Positions 1-8,442 of a DNA stretch of 64,000 bases are shown here, piece by piece. The stretch lies in assembly GCF_040049195.1 (NCBI RefSeq), contig NZ_JBDZDL010000002.1; one strand, 5' to 3'. Below the pieces are notes generated by a model. It was given only the letters and a program-made list of their open reading frames with translations. It had not been told where the DNA came from and made no database searches. Every line of letters begins with the position of its first letter. Positions within the stretch are counted from its first letter, which is position 1. Source of the stretch: NCEH01 sp040049195 (lineage in GTDB: Bacteria; Pseudomonadota; Alphaproteobacteria; Rhizobiales; Xanthobacteraceae). The position numbers and the translations under genes were made by a program.

Positions 1-6
1 TGGGCC

Positions 7-417
7 GTGAAAGAGTTCCTGCTCTATGTGTTCACCTGGTGGAATAAGCAGACGGTCGGCACCATGCTGTGGACCCGTCGCTTTGGCGAGTTCGTGGGGC
101 AGGATGAGGCGGGCAACCGTTATTTCCGCACCAAGGGCGGCGCGATAGATCCGCAATTGGGGTTTGAACGCCGCTGGGTCGTCTATCCGGGCTATGCCGA
201 CAGCACCACCATTCCCACGGGCTGGTACGGCTGGATTCATCACCGCACCGACACGCCGCCGACCGAAGAATCCTATACCCCGCGCGGCTGGCAGAAGCCG
301 CACCTGCGGAACATGACCGGTTCGCCCGCCGCCTATCGGCCCAAGGGCGCTTTCCCGGGTGGCCGCAATCGGCCGGAAGTTACCGGCGACTACAAGGCCT
401 GGACCCCGGGCGAGTGA
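7..417 (+). CDS. NDUFA12-family complex I accessory protein
   Basis: This 136-residue protein belongs to the NDUFA12 (B17.2) family, the small accessory subunit of NADH:ubiquinone oxidoreductase found in mitochondria and alphaproteobacteria. The N-terminal FTWWN segment, the GNRYFRTK motif, the GFERRWVVYPG core (about residues 52-62) and the GWYGWIHH motif are family hallmarks. The GTG at 7 is taken as start because homologues begin with a similar M-K-x-F-L-L stretch; an upstream start outside the window cannot be excluded. It precedes the DUF2155 gene on the same strand, a conserved pairing in Rhizobiales. The domain assignment is firm; the role in complex I assembly or stability is from family knowledge. 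Confidence 0.9.
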   Translation: MKEFLLYVFTWWNKQTVGTMLWTRRFGEFVGQDEAGNRYFRTKGGAIDPQLGFERRWVVYPGYADSTTIPTGWYGWIHHRTDTPPTEESYTPRGWQKPHLRNMTGSPAAYRPKGAFPGGRNRPEVTGDYKAWTPGE

Positions 418-594
418 GCCCACGCACGCCGCGCGCCCGCTGAGGCACGCGGCGATTGCGGGCCGTGGCGCGCGCCTCGGCCCGATGCTTTCCTTCCGGC
501 ATGCTCGATTCGCCCTCGCGGTGCCGCATTGCAGGTGATAACCAGCGGGGAGTTGGGCGCGCTTCACCGTGCCGCGTGCATCGGAGGATGGCTT

Positions 595-610
595 GGACGG
601 CGCGCCGTCC
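595..610. repeat. Perfect 16-bp GC palindrome upstream of DUF2155 gene
   Basis: The intergenic stretch 418-673 contains a perfect 16-bp palindrome, GGACGGCGCGCCGTCC. It also contains GGGCTCCGCCCTCGGC at 638-653, which recurs at 28421-28436. There is no following T-run, so it is not a classical intrinsic terminator. I see no further gene or clear promoter in this stretch; the palindrome may be an mRNA hairpin or a protein site. Confidence 0.4.
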
Positions 611-673
611 GCCGGGCTTCCCCGCTGGCTGCGGAACGGGCTCCGCCCTCGGCATGTTCGGGTCTGCGTTTTC

Positions 674-1390
674 ATGGTCAAAGTCCAATTCGATGCGCGT
701 CGGCTGTTCCCCGGGTCATCGCGGCTGAATGCCTGCGTCGCTCTCGTGATCGGGCTTTGCGCCGCCGGGCCGGCACTGGCGCAGAGCCGGTCGGGCATCG
801 AATCGGCGCCGCTGGCGCCGCCGAGCGGCTTCGGCAGTTCAACCGCGCCCGCGCCGAACGGCGCGCTCCCGCCCGGATACCCCGCGTCGCCTCAGCGGCC
901 GTCGGCGCCGCAATTGCCGCCGCCCGGCTCGCCCCGCCCGCCGGGGCAGGGACAATTGCCGGCGCCCTCCGTGGCCCAGCCTCCCGCTGCCGGAACGCCT
1001 TCCGCACCCGGAGATTCCGGAGACGTGGTGGTCGTGCAGCCGCCGCCCGAGCGGATCTCCAATCGGACCGCGGTCTATGCCGGCCTCGACAAGATCACCG
1101 GGCGCATCACCTCGTTTGAAGTGGGAATCGGCGAAACCGTGCAGTTCGGCGCGCTCCAGGTGACGCCGCGGGTGTGCTACACGCGCCCGCCCACGGAGAC
1201 GCAGAACACCACCAGTTTCACCGAGGTGAACGAAATCACGCTCAAGGGCGAGGCGAAGCGCATCTTCACCGGCTGGATGTTCGCGTCCAGCCCGGGCCTG
1301 CACGGCGTGGAACACCCGGTCTATGATGTGTGGCTGACCGATTGCAAAGCGACGGCCCCCGCCACCGGCAAGCCCGCCGGCCAGAAGTAG
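674..1390 (+). CDS. Secreted DUF2155-domain protein
   Basis: The protein has 238 residues from the ATG at 674. This start is chosen because it gives a clean signal peptide: basic N-terminus, hydrophobic stretch NACVALVIGLCAAGPALA, cleavage before QSRSG. A long Pro/Ala-rich linker (about residues 40-120) precedes the DUF2155 domain, which includes YAGLDKITGRITSFEV and the C-terminal GWMFASSPGLHGVEHPVYDVWLTDC stretch (shown here only as landmarks). DUF2155 proteins are uncharacterised, probably periplasmic, and in Rhizobiales sit beside NDUFA12 and aat. The 3' end overlaps the convergent aat gene by 70 bp (1321-1390). Confidence 0.8.
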   Translation: MVKVQFDARRLFPGSSRLNACVALVIGLCAAGPALAQSRSGIESAPLAPPSGFGSSTAPAPNGALPPGYPASPQRPSAPQLPPPGSPRPPGQGQLPAPSVAQPPAAGTPSAPGDSGDVVVVQPPPERISNRTAVYAGLDKITGRITSFEVGIGETVQFGALQVTPRVCYTRPPTETQNTTSFTEVNEITLKGEAKRIFTGWMFASSPGLHGVEHPVYDVWLTDCKATAPATGKPAGQK

Positions 1391-1998
1391 AAATCGCCCT
1401 CCACGTCCAGTGCCTGTTCCAGCTGCCGGTGATATTGGCGGCGGCTGATCTCGATCGCGCCCAGGCTCTGAAGGTGGCTGGTGACGAACTGGGTATCCAG
1501 CAGGCGAAAGCCGCCAGCCCTCAGGCGCGCCACAAGATGGACCAGCGCCACCTTCGAGGCGTCCCGCTCGATGTGGAACATGCTTTCGCCGAAAAACGCG
1601 CCGCCCAGCCGCACGCCATAGAGCCCGCCCACGAGGCGGCCGTCGCGCCAGGCTTCCACCGTGTGGCAGCGCCCCCGCATGAACAATTCGCCATACAGAC
1701 GCCGGATGCGGGCATTGATCCAGGTCTTGGTACGGCCTTCCTGGGGGGCGGCGCAGCCATTGATGACGCCGTCGAAATCGTGATCGACCCGGATCTCGAA
1801 CTTGTCCGACCGGATGGTGCGGGCGAGGCGTGAGGAGATCTTGAGCCCCTCCAGGGGAAATACGCCCCGCCGCTCCGGCTCGATCCAATACAGGCCGGGA
1901 TCGTCCGCGCTTTCCGCCATGGGAAAGATGCCGCAGGCATAGGCCTTCAGCAGCACGTCCGGTGTGATTTCGACGATCGGTTCGTTGGGGCGGCTCAT
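1321..1998 (-). CDS. aat: Leucyl/phenylalanyl-tRNA--protein transferase
   Basis: Aat attaches Leu or Phe from aminoacyl-tRNA to N-terminal Arg or Lys of proteins, creating N-degrons read by ClpS/ClpAP. The 225-residue product contains the family motifs AYACGIFPMAE near the N-terminus, WIEPERRGVFPL, the GGLYGV-LGGAFFGESMF core (around residues 115-135) and LLDTQFVTSHLQSLGA. The start at 1998 is the ATG giving MSRPNEP and the usual family length; longer in-frame extensions lack similarity. It is convergent with the DUF2155 gene, overlapping its end by 70 bp, and divergent from the ABC permease gene. In related genomes aat directly follows accC; here three genes intervene. Confidence 0.93.
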   Translation of the reverse strand: MSRPNEPIVEITPDVLLKAYACGIFPMAESADDPGLYWIEPERRGVFPLEGLKISSRLARTIRSDKFEIRVDHDFDGVINGCAAPQEGRTKTWINARIRRLYGELFMRGRCHTVEAWRDGRLVGGLYGVRLGGAFFGESMFHIERDASKVALVHLVARLRAGGFRLLDTQFVTSHLQSLGAIEISRRQYHRQLEQALDVEGDFYFWPAGLPVAGAVALQSVSHTS

Positions 1999-2211
1999 GG
2001 CTCTATTGATGGCGCATATAACTTGAGCGAGGATGTGGCGCTTTGCCGCCGGTGCGGTTGAACACGCCAAAACAAGGATGCAACGGCGGACGGCCGATCC
2101 GCCGTTGGTGCGCTGCAAATGCGTAGTGCATTTGTCATGCGGGCGCGTTACTGCCCCTGGTGTTCACCTCGGCGTGAACCGCTTGCATCCTCTCTGCGCG
2201 GTGGGCCTGCC

Positions 2212-3954
2212 ATGCTTTTTCAGCCAGCTGGTGCCGGAAACGATTCCAACCCTGTGCGGCAGCACCGATTCTCGATCTTCGACATCTTTGCGTTCGCGGT
2301 CATTTTCGCGCTGTTCGCGCTGTTCACCCACGGCACGCAGGAAACGCTGGTCCCGATCGCGCAATTGCAGCAGACGCCGATCTCGCTCGATCCGGCGATG
2401 CTGCCGGAATATGCGTTGCGCACCACCCTGCGCATGCTCGCGGCCATCGTCGCGTCGCTGATCTTCACCTTCATCTATGGCGCCATCGCCGCGAAGAGCC
2501 GGCGCGCCGAAATGGTGCTGATCCCGATCCTCGATATCCTCCAGTCGGTGCCGGTGCTGGGTTTCCTGTCCTTCACCGTGGTGTTCTTCATGGGCCTGTT
2601 TCCGGGCCAGGTGCTGGGGGTGGAACTGGCGGCGGTGTTCGCCATCTTCACCAGCCAGGCCTGGAACATGACGTTCAGCTTCTACCAGTCCATGAAAACC
2701 CTGCCGCGCGACCTCGAAGAGGTGTGCGACGGCTTCGGCCTCACCGGCTGGCAGCGGTTCTGGCGTCTGGAAGTGCCGTTCTCCATGCCGGGGCTCGTGT
2801 GGAACACCATGATGTCCATGTCCGGGGGCTGGTTCTTCGTGGTCGCCTCGGAGGCCATCTCCGTGGGCAACACCACGATCACCCTGCCGGGCATCGGCGC
2901 CTATGTGGCAACCGCCATTGCCGATCGGAATATCGCTGCCGTCGCCTATGCGGTGCTGGCCATGCTGGTCATCATCCTGCTGTACGATCAGGTGCTGTTC
3001 CGCCCGCTGGTCGCGTGGGCGGAAAAATTCCGCTTCGAGCAATCCGCCGGCGGTCCGCCGCCCCATTCCTGGGTGCTCGATCTGGTCAAGCGGGCGCATT
3101 ATTTCCGCATCGCGCTGTCTCCCCTCGGCAGCCTTGCGCGGGGGCTCGGCCGCATGCCGTTGCGCGCACCGGTCCGGGTGCCGCACGAGGTCCACAAAGC
3201 GTGGGGCAGCCGCACAATGGACCGCGTCTGGGCGGGCCTCGTGATTGCGGCCGCGCTCTACAGCCTGTGGGTTATCGTCGCCTTCGTCGCCACCGAGGTT
3301 GCCGCAGGCGAGGTGGTCCATGTGCTTTATCTCGGCTTCCTCACTTTGCTGCGGGTGGCGGTGCTGATCTTCCTGGCCTCGCTGGTCTGGGTGCCGGTGG
3401 GCGTGTGGATCGGCCTCAATCCCAAGGTGGCGACGGCGGTGCAGCCGCTGGCGCAGTTCCTGGCCGCGTTCCCCGCCAATATCGTGTTTCCGTTCGCCGT
3501 GGTGGGCATCGTGGCGCTGGGGCTCGACCCGAACATCTGGCTTTCGCCGCTGATGATCCTCGGCACGCAATGGTACATTCTGTTCAACGTCATCGCCGGC
3601 GCCAGCGCGTTTCCGAGCGACATGCGCGAGGCCGCCTCCGCGTTCCATATCCGCGGCTGGCATTGGTGGACCAAGGTGATCCTGCCCGGCGTCTTCCCCT
3701 ATTATGTCACCGGCGCGCTGACCGCGAGCGGCGGCTCCTGGAACGCGAGCATCGTTGCCGAGGTGGCGAGCTGGGGTAACACGACCCTGCGCGCCGAGGG
3801 CCTCGGCGCCTATATCGCCGATGCCACGACGGCGGCGGATTTCCCGCGCATCACGCTCGGCATCGCGATCATGTCGCTCTATGTCATCGCCTTCAACCGG
3901 GTGTTGTGGCGCCCGCTGTTCACCTTTGCGGCCCGCCGCCTGCGGCTCGACTGA
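2212..3954 (+). CDS. Double-domain ABC transporter permease (NitT/TauT type)
   Basis: This 580-residue membrane protein is two BPD_transp_1 permease domains fused head to tail. Each half carries multiple transmembrane helices and an EAA-type coupling loop: E-V-C-D-G-F-G-L-T-G-W around residue 175 and R-E-A-A-S-A-F-H-I-R-G-W around residue 475. Such fused permeases pair with an AAA-associated-domain ATPase, exactly the gene 11 bp downstream. The ATG at 2212 is preferred because upstream in-frame sequence looks non-coding and the first helix (FDIFAFAVIFALFALF) follows sensibly. No periplasmic binding protein gene is nearby, so the substrate (nitrate, sulfonate, taurine or another anion in relatives) is unknown. 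Confidence 0.85.
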   Translation: MLFQPAGAGNDSNPVRQHRFSIFDIFAFAVIFALFALFTHGTQETLVPIAQLQQTPISLDPAMLPEYALRTTLRMLAAIVASLIFTFIYGAIAAKSRRAEMVLIPILDILQSVPVLGFLSFTVVFFMGLFPGQVLGVELAAVFAIFTSQAWNMTFSFYQSMKTLPRDLEEVCDGFGLTGWQRFWRLEVPFSMPGLVWNTMMSMSGGWFFVVASEAISVGNTTITLPGIGAYVATAIADRNIAAVAYAVLAMLVIILLYDQVLFRPLVAWAEKFRFEQSAGGPPPHSWVLDLVKRAHYFRIALSPLGSLARGLGRMPLRAPVRVPHEVHKAWGSRTMDRVWAGLVIAAALYSLWVIVAFVATEVAAGEVVHVLYLGFLTLLRVAVLIFLASLVWVPVGVWIGLNPKVATAVQPLAQFLAAFPANIVFPFAVVGIVALGLDPNIWLSPLMILGTQWYILFNVIAGASAFPSDMREAASAFHIRGWHWWTKVILPGVFPYYVTGALTASGGSWNASIVAEVASWGNTTLRAEGLGAYIADATTAADFPRITLGIAIMSLYVIAFNRVLWRPLFTFAARRLRLD

Positions 3955-3965
3955 GGAGACCTCCC

Positions 3966-5303
3966 ATGCTCGAAACCACGTCCCCGGTCGCGACCACGCC
4001 GATGCTGTCGGTGTCCCATGTGGTCCAGTCGTATCGTAAGAGCGACAACAACCGCTTCCTGGTTCTGGACGATGTCTCGCTTTCGATCCGGGAAGGCGAG
4101 ATCGTCGGGCTGCTCGGCCGCTCGGGCTCGGGCAAGTCCTCCCTGCTGCGCATCATTTCCGGCCTCACCACGCCGGTCTCGGGCGAGGTGACCTGGTGCG
4201 GCCGCAAGCTGGACGGGCCGGCCCAGGGCATTTCGATGGTGTTCCAGACCTTCGCCCTGTTTCCCTGGCTGACGGTGCTCCAGAATGTGGAGATCGGCCT
4301 GGAGGCGATCGGTATCGAGATGGCCGAGCGCCGCCGCCGCGCCGAGCAGGCGATCGATCTGATCGGCCTCGGCGGCTTCGAGAGCGCCTATCCCAAGGAA
4401 TTGTCGGGCGGCATGCGCCAGCGCGTCGGCTTCGCCCGTGCGCTCGTGGTGCACCCGCGCCTGATGCTGATGGACGAGCCCTTCTCGGCCCTCGACGTGC
4501 TCACCGCCGAGACCCTGCGCACGGACATCATCGACCTGTGGACCGAAGGGGCGCTGCCCATCAAGTCGATCCTGATCGTGACCCACAATATCGAGGAAGC
4601 GGTGCTGATGTGCGACCGCGTCCTGATCTTCTCCTCCAATCCCGGCCGGGTGGCGCACGAGATGCCGATCCCGCTCGCCCATCCGCGCGACCGCCTCGCC
4701 CCCGAGTTCCGCGCGCTGGTGGAAGAGATCTATTCGCGCATGACCAATCGCGACGGCCCGGGCGCCGAGCTGAACAAGCCGGGTGCCCAACAGGGCCAGG
4801 GGCAGGAGATCACCATCACCACGCCGCTCACCGCGGTGTCCACCAACGTGCTGGCGGGCCTGCTCGAAGAACTGACCGACGCGCCCTATAACGGGCGAGC
4901 GGATCTGCCGGCTCTGGCGGACAGCCTCAACATGCCGGCGGACGCGCTGTTCCCGATCGCGGAAACGCTCCAGATCCTGCGCTTCGCCGATGTGGAGAGC
5001 GGCGATATCCTGCTCACCGACGCCGGGCGGGCGTTCGTGGAGGCCGATGTGGACGACCGCAAGGAATTGTTTTCCAAGCATCTGCTCGCCCATGTGCCGC
5101 TCGCCGCCCACATTCGCCATGTGCTGGAGGAGCGGCCGAGCCACAAGGCGCCCTGGTCGCGCTTCGAGGACGAGCTGGAAGATCATATGTCGGAGGAATT
5201 CGCGGACGAATCCCTGCGCGCGGTCATCACATGGGCGCGTTATGGGGAGAGCTTCGCCTATGACGAGCAATTGCAGCAGTTCAGCCTGGGCGAGGAGGAC
5301 TGA
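3966..5303 (+). CDS. ABC transporter ATPase with C-terminal AAA-associated domain
   Basis: The 445-residue ATPase energises the preceding double permease. Walker A GRSGSGKSS lies at residues 51-59, the signature LSGGMRQRVGFARAL at 146-160 and Walker B LMLMDEPFSALD at 166-177. The NitT/TauT/SsuB-like core ends near residue 260. The remaining ~185 residues match the AAA_assoc_C (PF09821) type, a winged-helix-like extension typical of ATPases that partner fused permeases. A good Shine-Dalgarno (GAGGAGAC) lies just upstream of the ATG at 3966. The linker contains Gln/Thr-rich sequence. The function as a transporter ATPase is firm; the substrate and the regulatory role of the C-terminus are not known. 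Confidence 0.88.
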   Translation: MLETTSPVATTPMLSVSHVVQSYRKSDNNRFLVLDDVSLSIREGEIVGLLGRSGSGKSSLLRIISGLTTPVSGEVTWCGRKLDGPAQGISMVFQTFALFPWLTVLQNVEIGLEAIGIEMAERRRRAEQAIDLIGLGGFESAYPKELSGGMRQRVGFARALVVHPRLMLMDEPFSALDVLTAETLRTDIIDLWTEGALPIKSILIVTHNIEEAVLMCDRVLIFSSNPGRVAHEMPIPLAHPRDRLAPEFRALVEEIYSRMTNRDGPGAELNKPGAQQGQGQEITITTPLTAVSTNVLAGLLEELTDAPYNGRADLPALADSLNMPADALFPIAETLQILRFADVESGDILLTDAGRAFVEADVDDRKELFSKHLLAHVPLAAHIRHVLEERPSHKAPWSRFEDELEDHMSEEFADESLRAVITWARYGESFAYDEQLQQFSLGEED

Positions 5304-5355
5304 GCGGGCGGCCGAGCCGTGACGCAGAGCCCGCGCCCCCAAAGCAGGAGGGCGC

Positions 5356-5805
5356 ATGGCACAGGATAGAATTTCCCTCGCCCGCTTCGTGGAAGCGCAG
5401 GACGGCGTGATCGAGCAGGCGCTCGCCGAACTTCGTGCCGGGCGGAAGCGCAGCCATTGGATGTGGTTCGTATTTCCGCAGATGCGCGGGCTCGGACATT
5501 CGCCCACAGCCGATTTCTACGGCATCTCATCCCTCGCGGAAGCACGCGCCTATCTGGCGCACCCCGTGCTCGGCGCCCGTCTCATCGCCTGCACCCAGGC
5601 GGTGGAGGCCCAGGACGGACGCAGCATTTCGGCCATTTTCGGCACGCCCGACGATCTGAAGTTCCGCTCCTGCATGACCTTGTTCGCCAAGGTGGCAGGG
5701 ACAGGCGAGCCCCCGGCGGGCGACAGTGTGTTCCACGCGGCGCTGCAGAGGCATTTCGGCGGGCTTCCGGACCCGGCGACGCTCGCTCTGCTCGGGTCCG
5801 ACTGA
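5356..5805 (+). CDS. DUF1810 family protein
   Basis: A 149-residue soluble protein with the DUF1810 signature: RFVEAQDG near the N-terminus, then SHWMWFVFPQMRGLGHSP (about residues 33-50), YGISSLAEARAYLAHPVLG and a conserved SIFG-like segment (SAIFGTPDDLKF). Members are widespread, sometimes mislabelled as calpastatin homologues, and have no established function. It lies 52 bp after the ABC ATPase gene on the same strand and is convergent with accC, so it may be co-transcribed with the transporter. An SD-like AGGAGGG precedes the ATG. Confidence 0.85.
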   Translation: MAQDRISLARFVEAQDGVIEQALAELRAGRKRSHWMWFVFPQMRGLGHSPTADFYGISSLAEARAYLAHPVLGARLIACTQAVEAQDGRSISAIFGTPDDLKFRSCMTLFAKVAGTGEPPAGDSVFHAALQRHFGGLPDPATLALLGSD

Positions 5806-5836
5806 GCGGCCGGGCGATCGGCCCGGCCGGGGAGCC

Positions 5837-7201
5837 TTATTGCGCCGGCTTGTCGGCGCCTTCGCCCTCGGCCAGGAAATGCTCCAGCCAATGGATGTCA
5901 TACTTGCCTTCCGCGATGTCGTGGGTGCGCACCAGCACGCGGAACAGCGGCAAGGTGGTGTCGATGCCATCCACCACGAACTCATCCAGCGCCCGGCGCA
6001 GGCGGTTGAGGCATTCCGCCCGCGTCTTGCCGTGGACGATCAGCTTGCCCACCAGGGAATCGTAATGGGGCGGGATGACATAGCCCTGGTAGGCATTGCT
6101 ATCGACGCGGATGCCGAGACCGCCGGGCACGTGATAATGGGTGATGCGGCCGGGCGAGGGGCGGAAGGTGCTCGGATGCTCGGCATTCACCCGGCATTCG
6201 ATGGCGTGGCCCTCGATCACCACATCCGATTGCTGGATGGTGAGCGGCTCGCCCGCGGCGACGCGGATCTGCTCGTTGATCAGGTCGATGCCGGTGACCA
6301 TCTCCGTCACGGGATGTTCCACCTGGATGCGGGTGTTCATCTCGATGAAATAGAACTTCCCGTTCTCGTACAGGAACTCTACCGTGCCGACGCCGAGATA
6401 TTTCAGCTCGCGCATGGCCTTGGCCACGGTCTCGCCGATCTCCTGGCGCTGCTCGGCGGTGAGCGCCGGGGAGGGCGCCTCTTCCCACACCTTCTGGTGC
6501 CGGCGCTGGAGCGAGCAATCGCGTTCGCCGAGATGGACCGCATGGCCCTTGCCGTCGCCCAGCACCTGGATCTCGATATGGCGCGGGGTGGACAAGTATT
6601 TTTCCAGATACACCGCATCGTCGCCGAAGGCCGCCTTGGCCTCGGTGCGGGCGGTGGAGAGCGCCGCGGAGAGATCCTCCTCGGTCATCGCCACCTTCAT
6701 CCCGCGACCGCCGCCGCCGGCGGCAGCCTTCACCAGGACCGGGAAGCCGATCTCCTTGGCGACGCGGTGCGCTTCCTCATCCGAATGGATGCCGCCCTCG
6801 GAGCCGGGCACCACGGGAATGCCGAGCCGCTGCGCGGTGCGCTTGGCCTCGATCTTGTCGCCCATGATGCGGATATGCTCCGCCTTGGGACCGATGAAAT
6901 GGATCTTGTGGTCCGCCAGGATCTCGGCGAACCGGGCGTTTTCCGCCAGGAAGCCGTAGCCCGGATGCACCGCGTCCGCGCCCGTGATCTCGCAGGCCGC
7001 GAGCAGGGAGGGGATGTTGAGATAGCTGTCGCGCGCCGAGGGCGGGCCGATGCACACGCTCTCGTCGGCCAGGCGCACATGCATGGCGTCGGCATCGGCG
7101 GTGGAATGCACGGCGACGGTGGCGATCCCCAATTCCTTGCAGGCCCGCAGGATGCGCAAGGCGATCTCGCCGCGATTGGCGATCAGGATTTTCTGGAACA
7201 T
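5837..7201 (-). CDS. accC: Acetyl-CoA carboxylase, biotin carboxylase subunit
   Basis: AccC carboxylates the biotin on AccB using ATP and bicarbonate, the first half-reaction of malonyl-CoA synthesis. The 454-residue length matches the family. Visible features: the N-terminal MFQKILIANRGEIALRI biotin-carboxylase domain, the ATP-grasp glycine loop GGGGRGMK at 162-169, and the catalytic MNTRIQVEHPVTE segment (Asn, Arg and Glu ligands). It lies downstream of accB on the same strand, separated by 97 bp that contain a strong perfect palindrome. It is convergent with the DUF1810 gene. Confidence 0.97.
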   Translation of the reverse strand: MFQKILIANRGEIALRILRACKELGIATVAVHSTADADAMHVRLADESVCIGPPSARDSYLNIPSLLAACEITGADAVHPGYGFLAENARFAEILADHKIHFIGPKAEHIRIMGDKIEAKRTAQRLGIPVVPGSEGGIHSDEEAHRVAKEIGFPVLVKAAAGGGGRGMKVAMTEEDLSAALSTARTEAKAAFGDDAVYLEKYLSTPRHIEIQVLGDGKGHAVHLGERDCSLQRRHQKVWEEAPSPALTAEQRQEIGETVAKAMRELKYLGVGTVEFLYENGKFYFIEMNTRIQVEHPVTEMVTGIDLINEQIRVAAGEPLTIQQSDVVIEGHAIECRVNAEHPSTFRPSPGRITHYHVPGGLGIRVDSNAYQGYVIPPHYDSLVGKLIVHGKTRAECLNRLRRALDEFVVDGIDTTLPLFRVLVRTHDIAEGKYDIHWLEHFLAEGEGADKPAQ

Positions 7202-7278
7202 CTGAGGATGCCTGCTTTCACCTGAAACTGGTCTTGAAACGGATGGAACGGGACGGACGAACGCCGGGCCGGCCAGCC

Positions 7279-7298
7279 GCGCGCGCCGCGGCGCGCGC
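7279..7298. repeat. Perfect 20-bp GC palindrome in the accB-accC intergenic region
   Basis: The sequence GCGCGCGCCGCGGCGCGCGC is a perfect 20-bp palindrome ending exactly at the accB stop codon. In mRNA it could form a very stable hairpin with a small loop. No T-run follows on the minus strand, so an mRNA stability or processing element separating accB and accC expression is more likely than a terminator; this is inference. Confidence 0.5.
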
Positions 7299-7775
7299 TC
7301 ACTCGATGACGATCAGCGGCTCGCCATATTCCACCGGCTGGCCGTTCTCCACCAGGATGCGCGTCACCGTGCCTGCGTGCGGGGCCGGAATGGCATTCAT
7401 GGTCTTCATGGCTTCGATGATGAGGACGGTCTGGCCTTCCTTCACCACCGCGCCCAGTTCGACGAAGGCGGGGGCGCCCGGCTCGGGGGCGCGATAGGCC
7501 GTGCCGACCATGGGCGAGGAGAGCACGCCAGGGTGCTTCGAGAAGTCGGTGGCCGCCGGCAGCGGCGCCGCTTCCGGCGCCGCGGCCGGCGCGGCGTGGG
7601 CCGGGGCATAGCTCGCGGCCGGCGCGGCGATGGTGACGGCGGCAGGGGTGCGCACCACGCGGATGCGCAGCGCGTCCTGCTCCACCTCGATCTCGGTGAG
7701 GTCCGTCTCCGACAGAAGCTTGGCGATTTCGCGCACCAGCGCGGTGTCGATGGGGGTTTTGGTGGGTTTCATCAT
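7299..7775 (-). CDS. accB: Acetyl-CoA carboxylase biotin carboxyl carrier protein
   Basis: AccB carries the biotin that AccC carboxylates. The 158-residue product has an N-terminal helical region, an Ala/Pro-rich mobile linker (about residues 43-75) and a C-terminal biotinyl domain with the EAMKTMN motif; Lys124 is the predicted biotinylated residue. Two adjacent ATGs (7775 and 7772) follow an AGGA Shine-Dalgarno; the upstream one is given. It sits 61 bp downstream of aroQ in the aroQ-accB-accC order usual for alphaproteobacteria. Confidence 0.95.
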   Translation of the reverse strand: MMKPTKTPIDTALVREIAKLLSETDLTEIEVEQDALRIRVVRTPAAVTIAAPAASYAPAHAAPAAAPEAAPLPAATDFSKHPGVLSSPMVGTAYRAPEPGAPAFVELGAVVKEGQTVLIIEAMKTMNAIPAPHAGTVTRILVENGQPVEYGEPLIVIE

Positions 7776-7836
7776 GGTCCTGCGATCGTGTGGCCTGGGC
7801 GGCCGCACAAGGGCTCCTTGCGGATGTTCGTGCGGG

Positions 7837-8280
7837 TCATGCGGGTTTGGTCCGGCCCGCGGCGAGGGCCGCGATGCCGAGCACGTAGCTCTGCGGGCCG
7901 AAGCCGCAGATCACCCCGCGCGCAACCGGGGTAATATAGGAATGGTGGCGGAAGTCTTCGCGGGCGAACACGTTGGAGAGGTGCACTTCCACCGTCGGCA
8001 CGCCGCAGCCGCCAATGGCGTCGCGCACCGCGACCGAGGTGTGGGTATAGGCCGCCGCGTTCAGGACGATGCCGCAGGCGCCGCGTGCCTCCTGGATATG
8101 CTCCACCAGCGTGCCCTCGTGGTTCGTCTGGCGAAACACGAGGTCCAAACCGTGGCTCTCGCAGGCGGCACGGCACAACGCCTCCACGTCCGCGAGCGTC
8201 GCGGCGCCATATATCGCGGGTTCCCGCGTGCCGAGCAGATTGAGATTGGGTCCGTTGAGGACGTGGATGGTATCGGGCAT
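7837..8280 (-). CDS. aroQ: Type II 3-dehydroquinate dehydratase
   Basis: AroQ interconverts 3-dehydroquinate and 3-dehydroshikimate in the shikimate pathway. The 147-residue length fits the small dodecameric type II family. Conserved elements include LNGPNLNLLGTREPAIYG (catalytic Tyr24), IVLNAAAYTHTSVA (Asn74 region), EVHLSN with His100 and the FRHHSYI loop. Start is the ATG at 8280 giving MPDTIHVLNG. It heads the aroQ-accB-accC run. Confidence 0.96.
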   Translation of the reverse strand: MPDTIHVLNGPNLNLLGTREPAIYGAATLADVEALCRAACESHGLDLVFRQTNHEGTLVEHIQEARGACGIVLNAAAYTHTSVAVRDAIGGCGVPTVEVHLSNVFAREDFRHHSYITPVARGVICGFGPQSYVLGIAALAAGRTKPA

Positions 8281-8442
8281 CCGTGACCGTTCAGCCGTGA
8301 ACCCGGCCAAGCCGGGCCACGGGGTTATAGGGGTCCCGGTGCGACATGAAAAGCGCCGTTGCGCGCAATACACCGCCGAAGCGCGCCGCGCGGGGGCGCG
8401 GCGCGTCGTTCAGGCCCAGTCCTGCGCAAAAATGCGGAGGCC

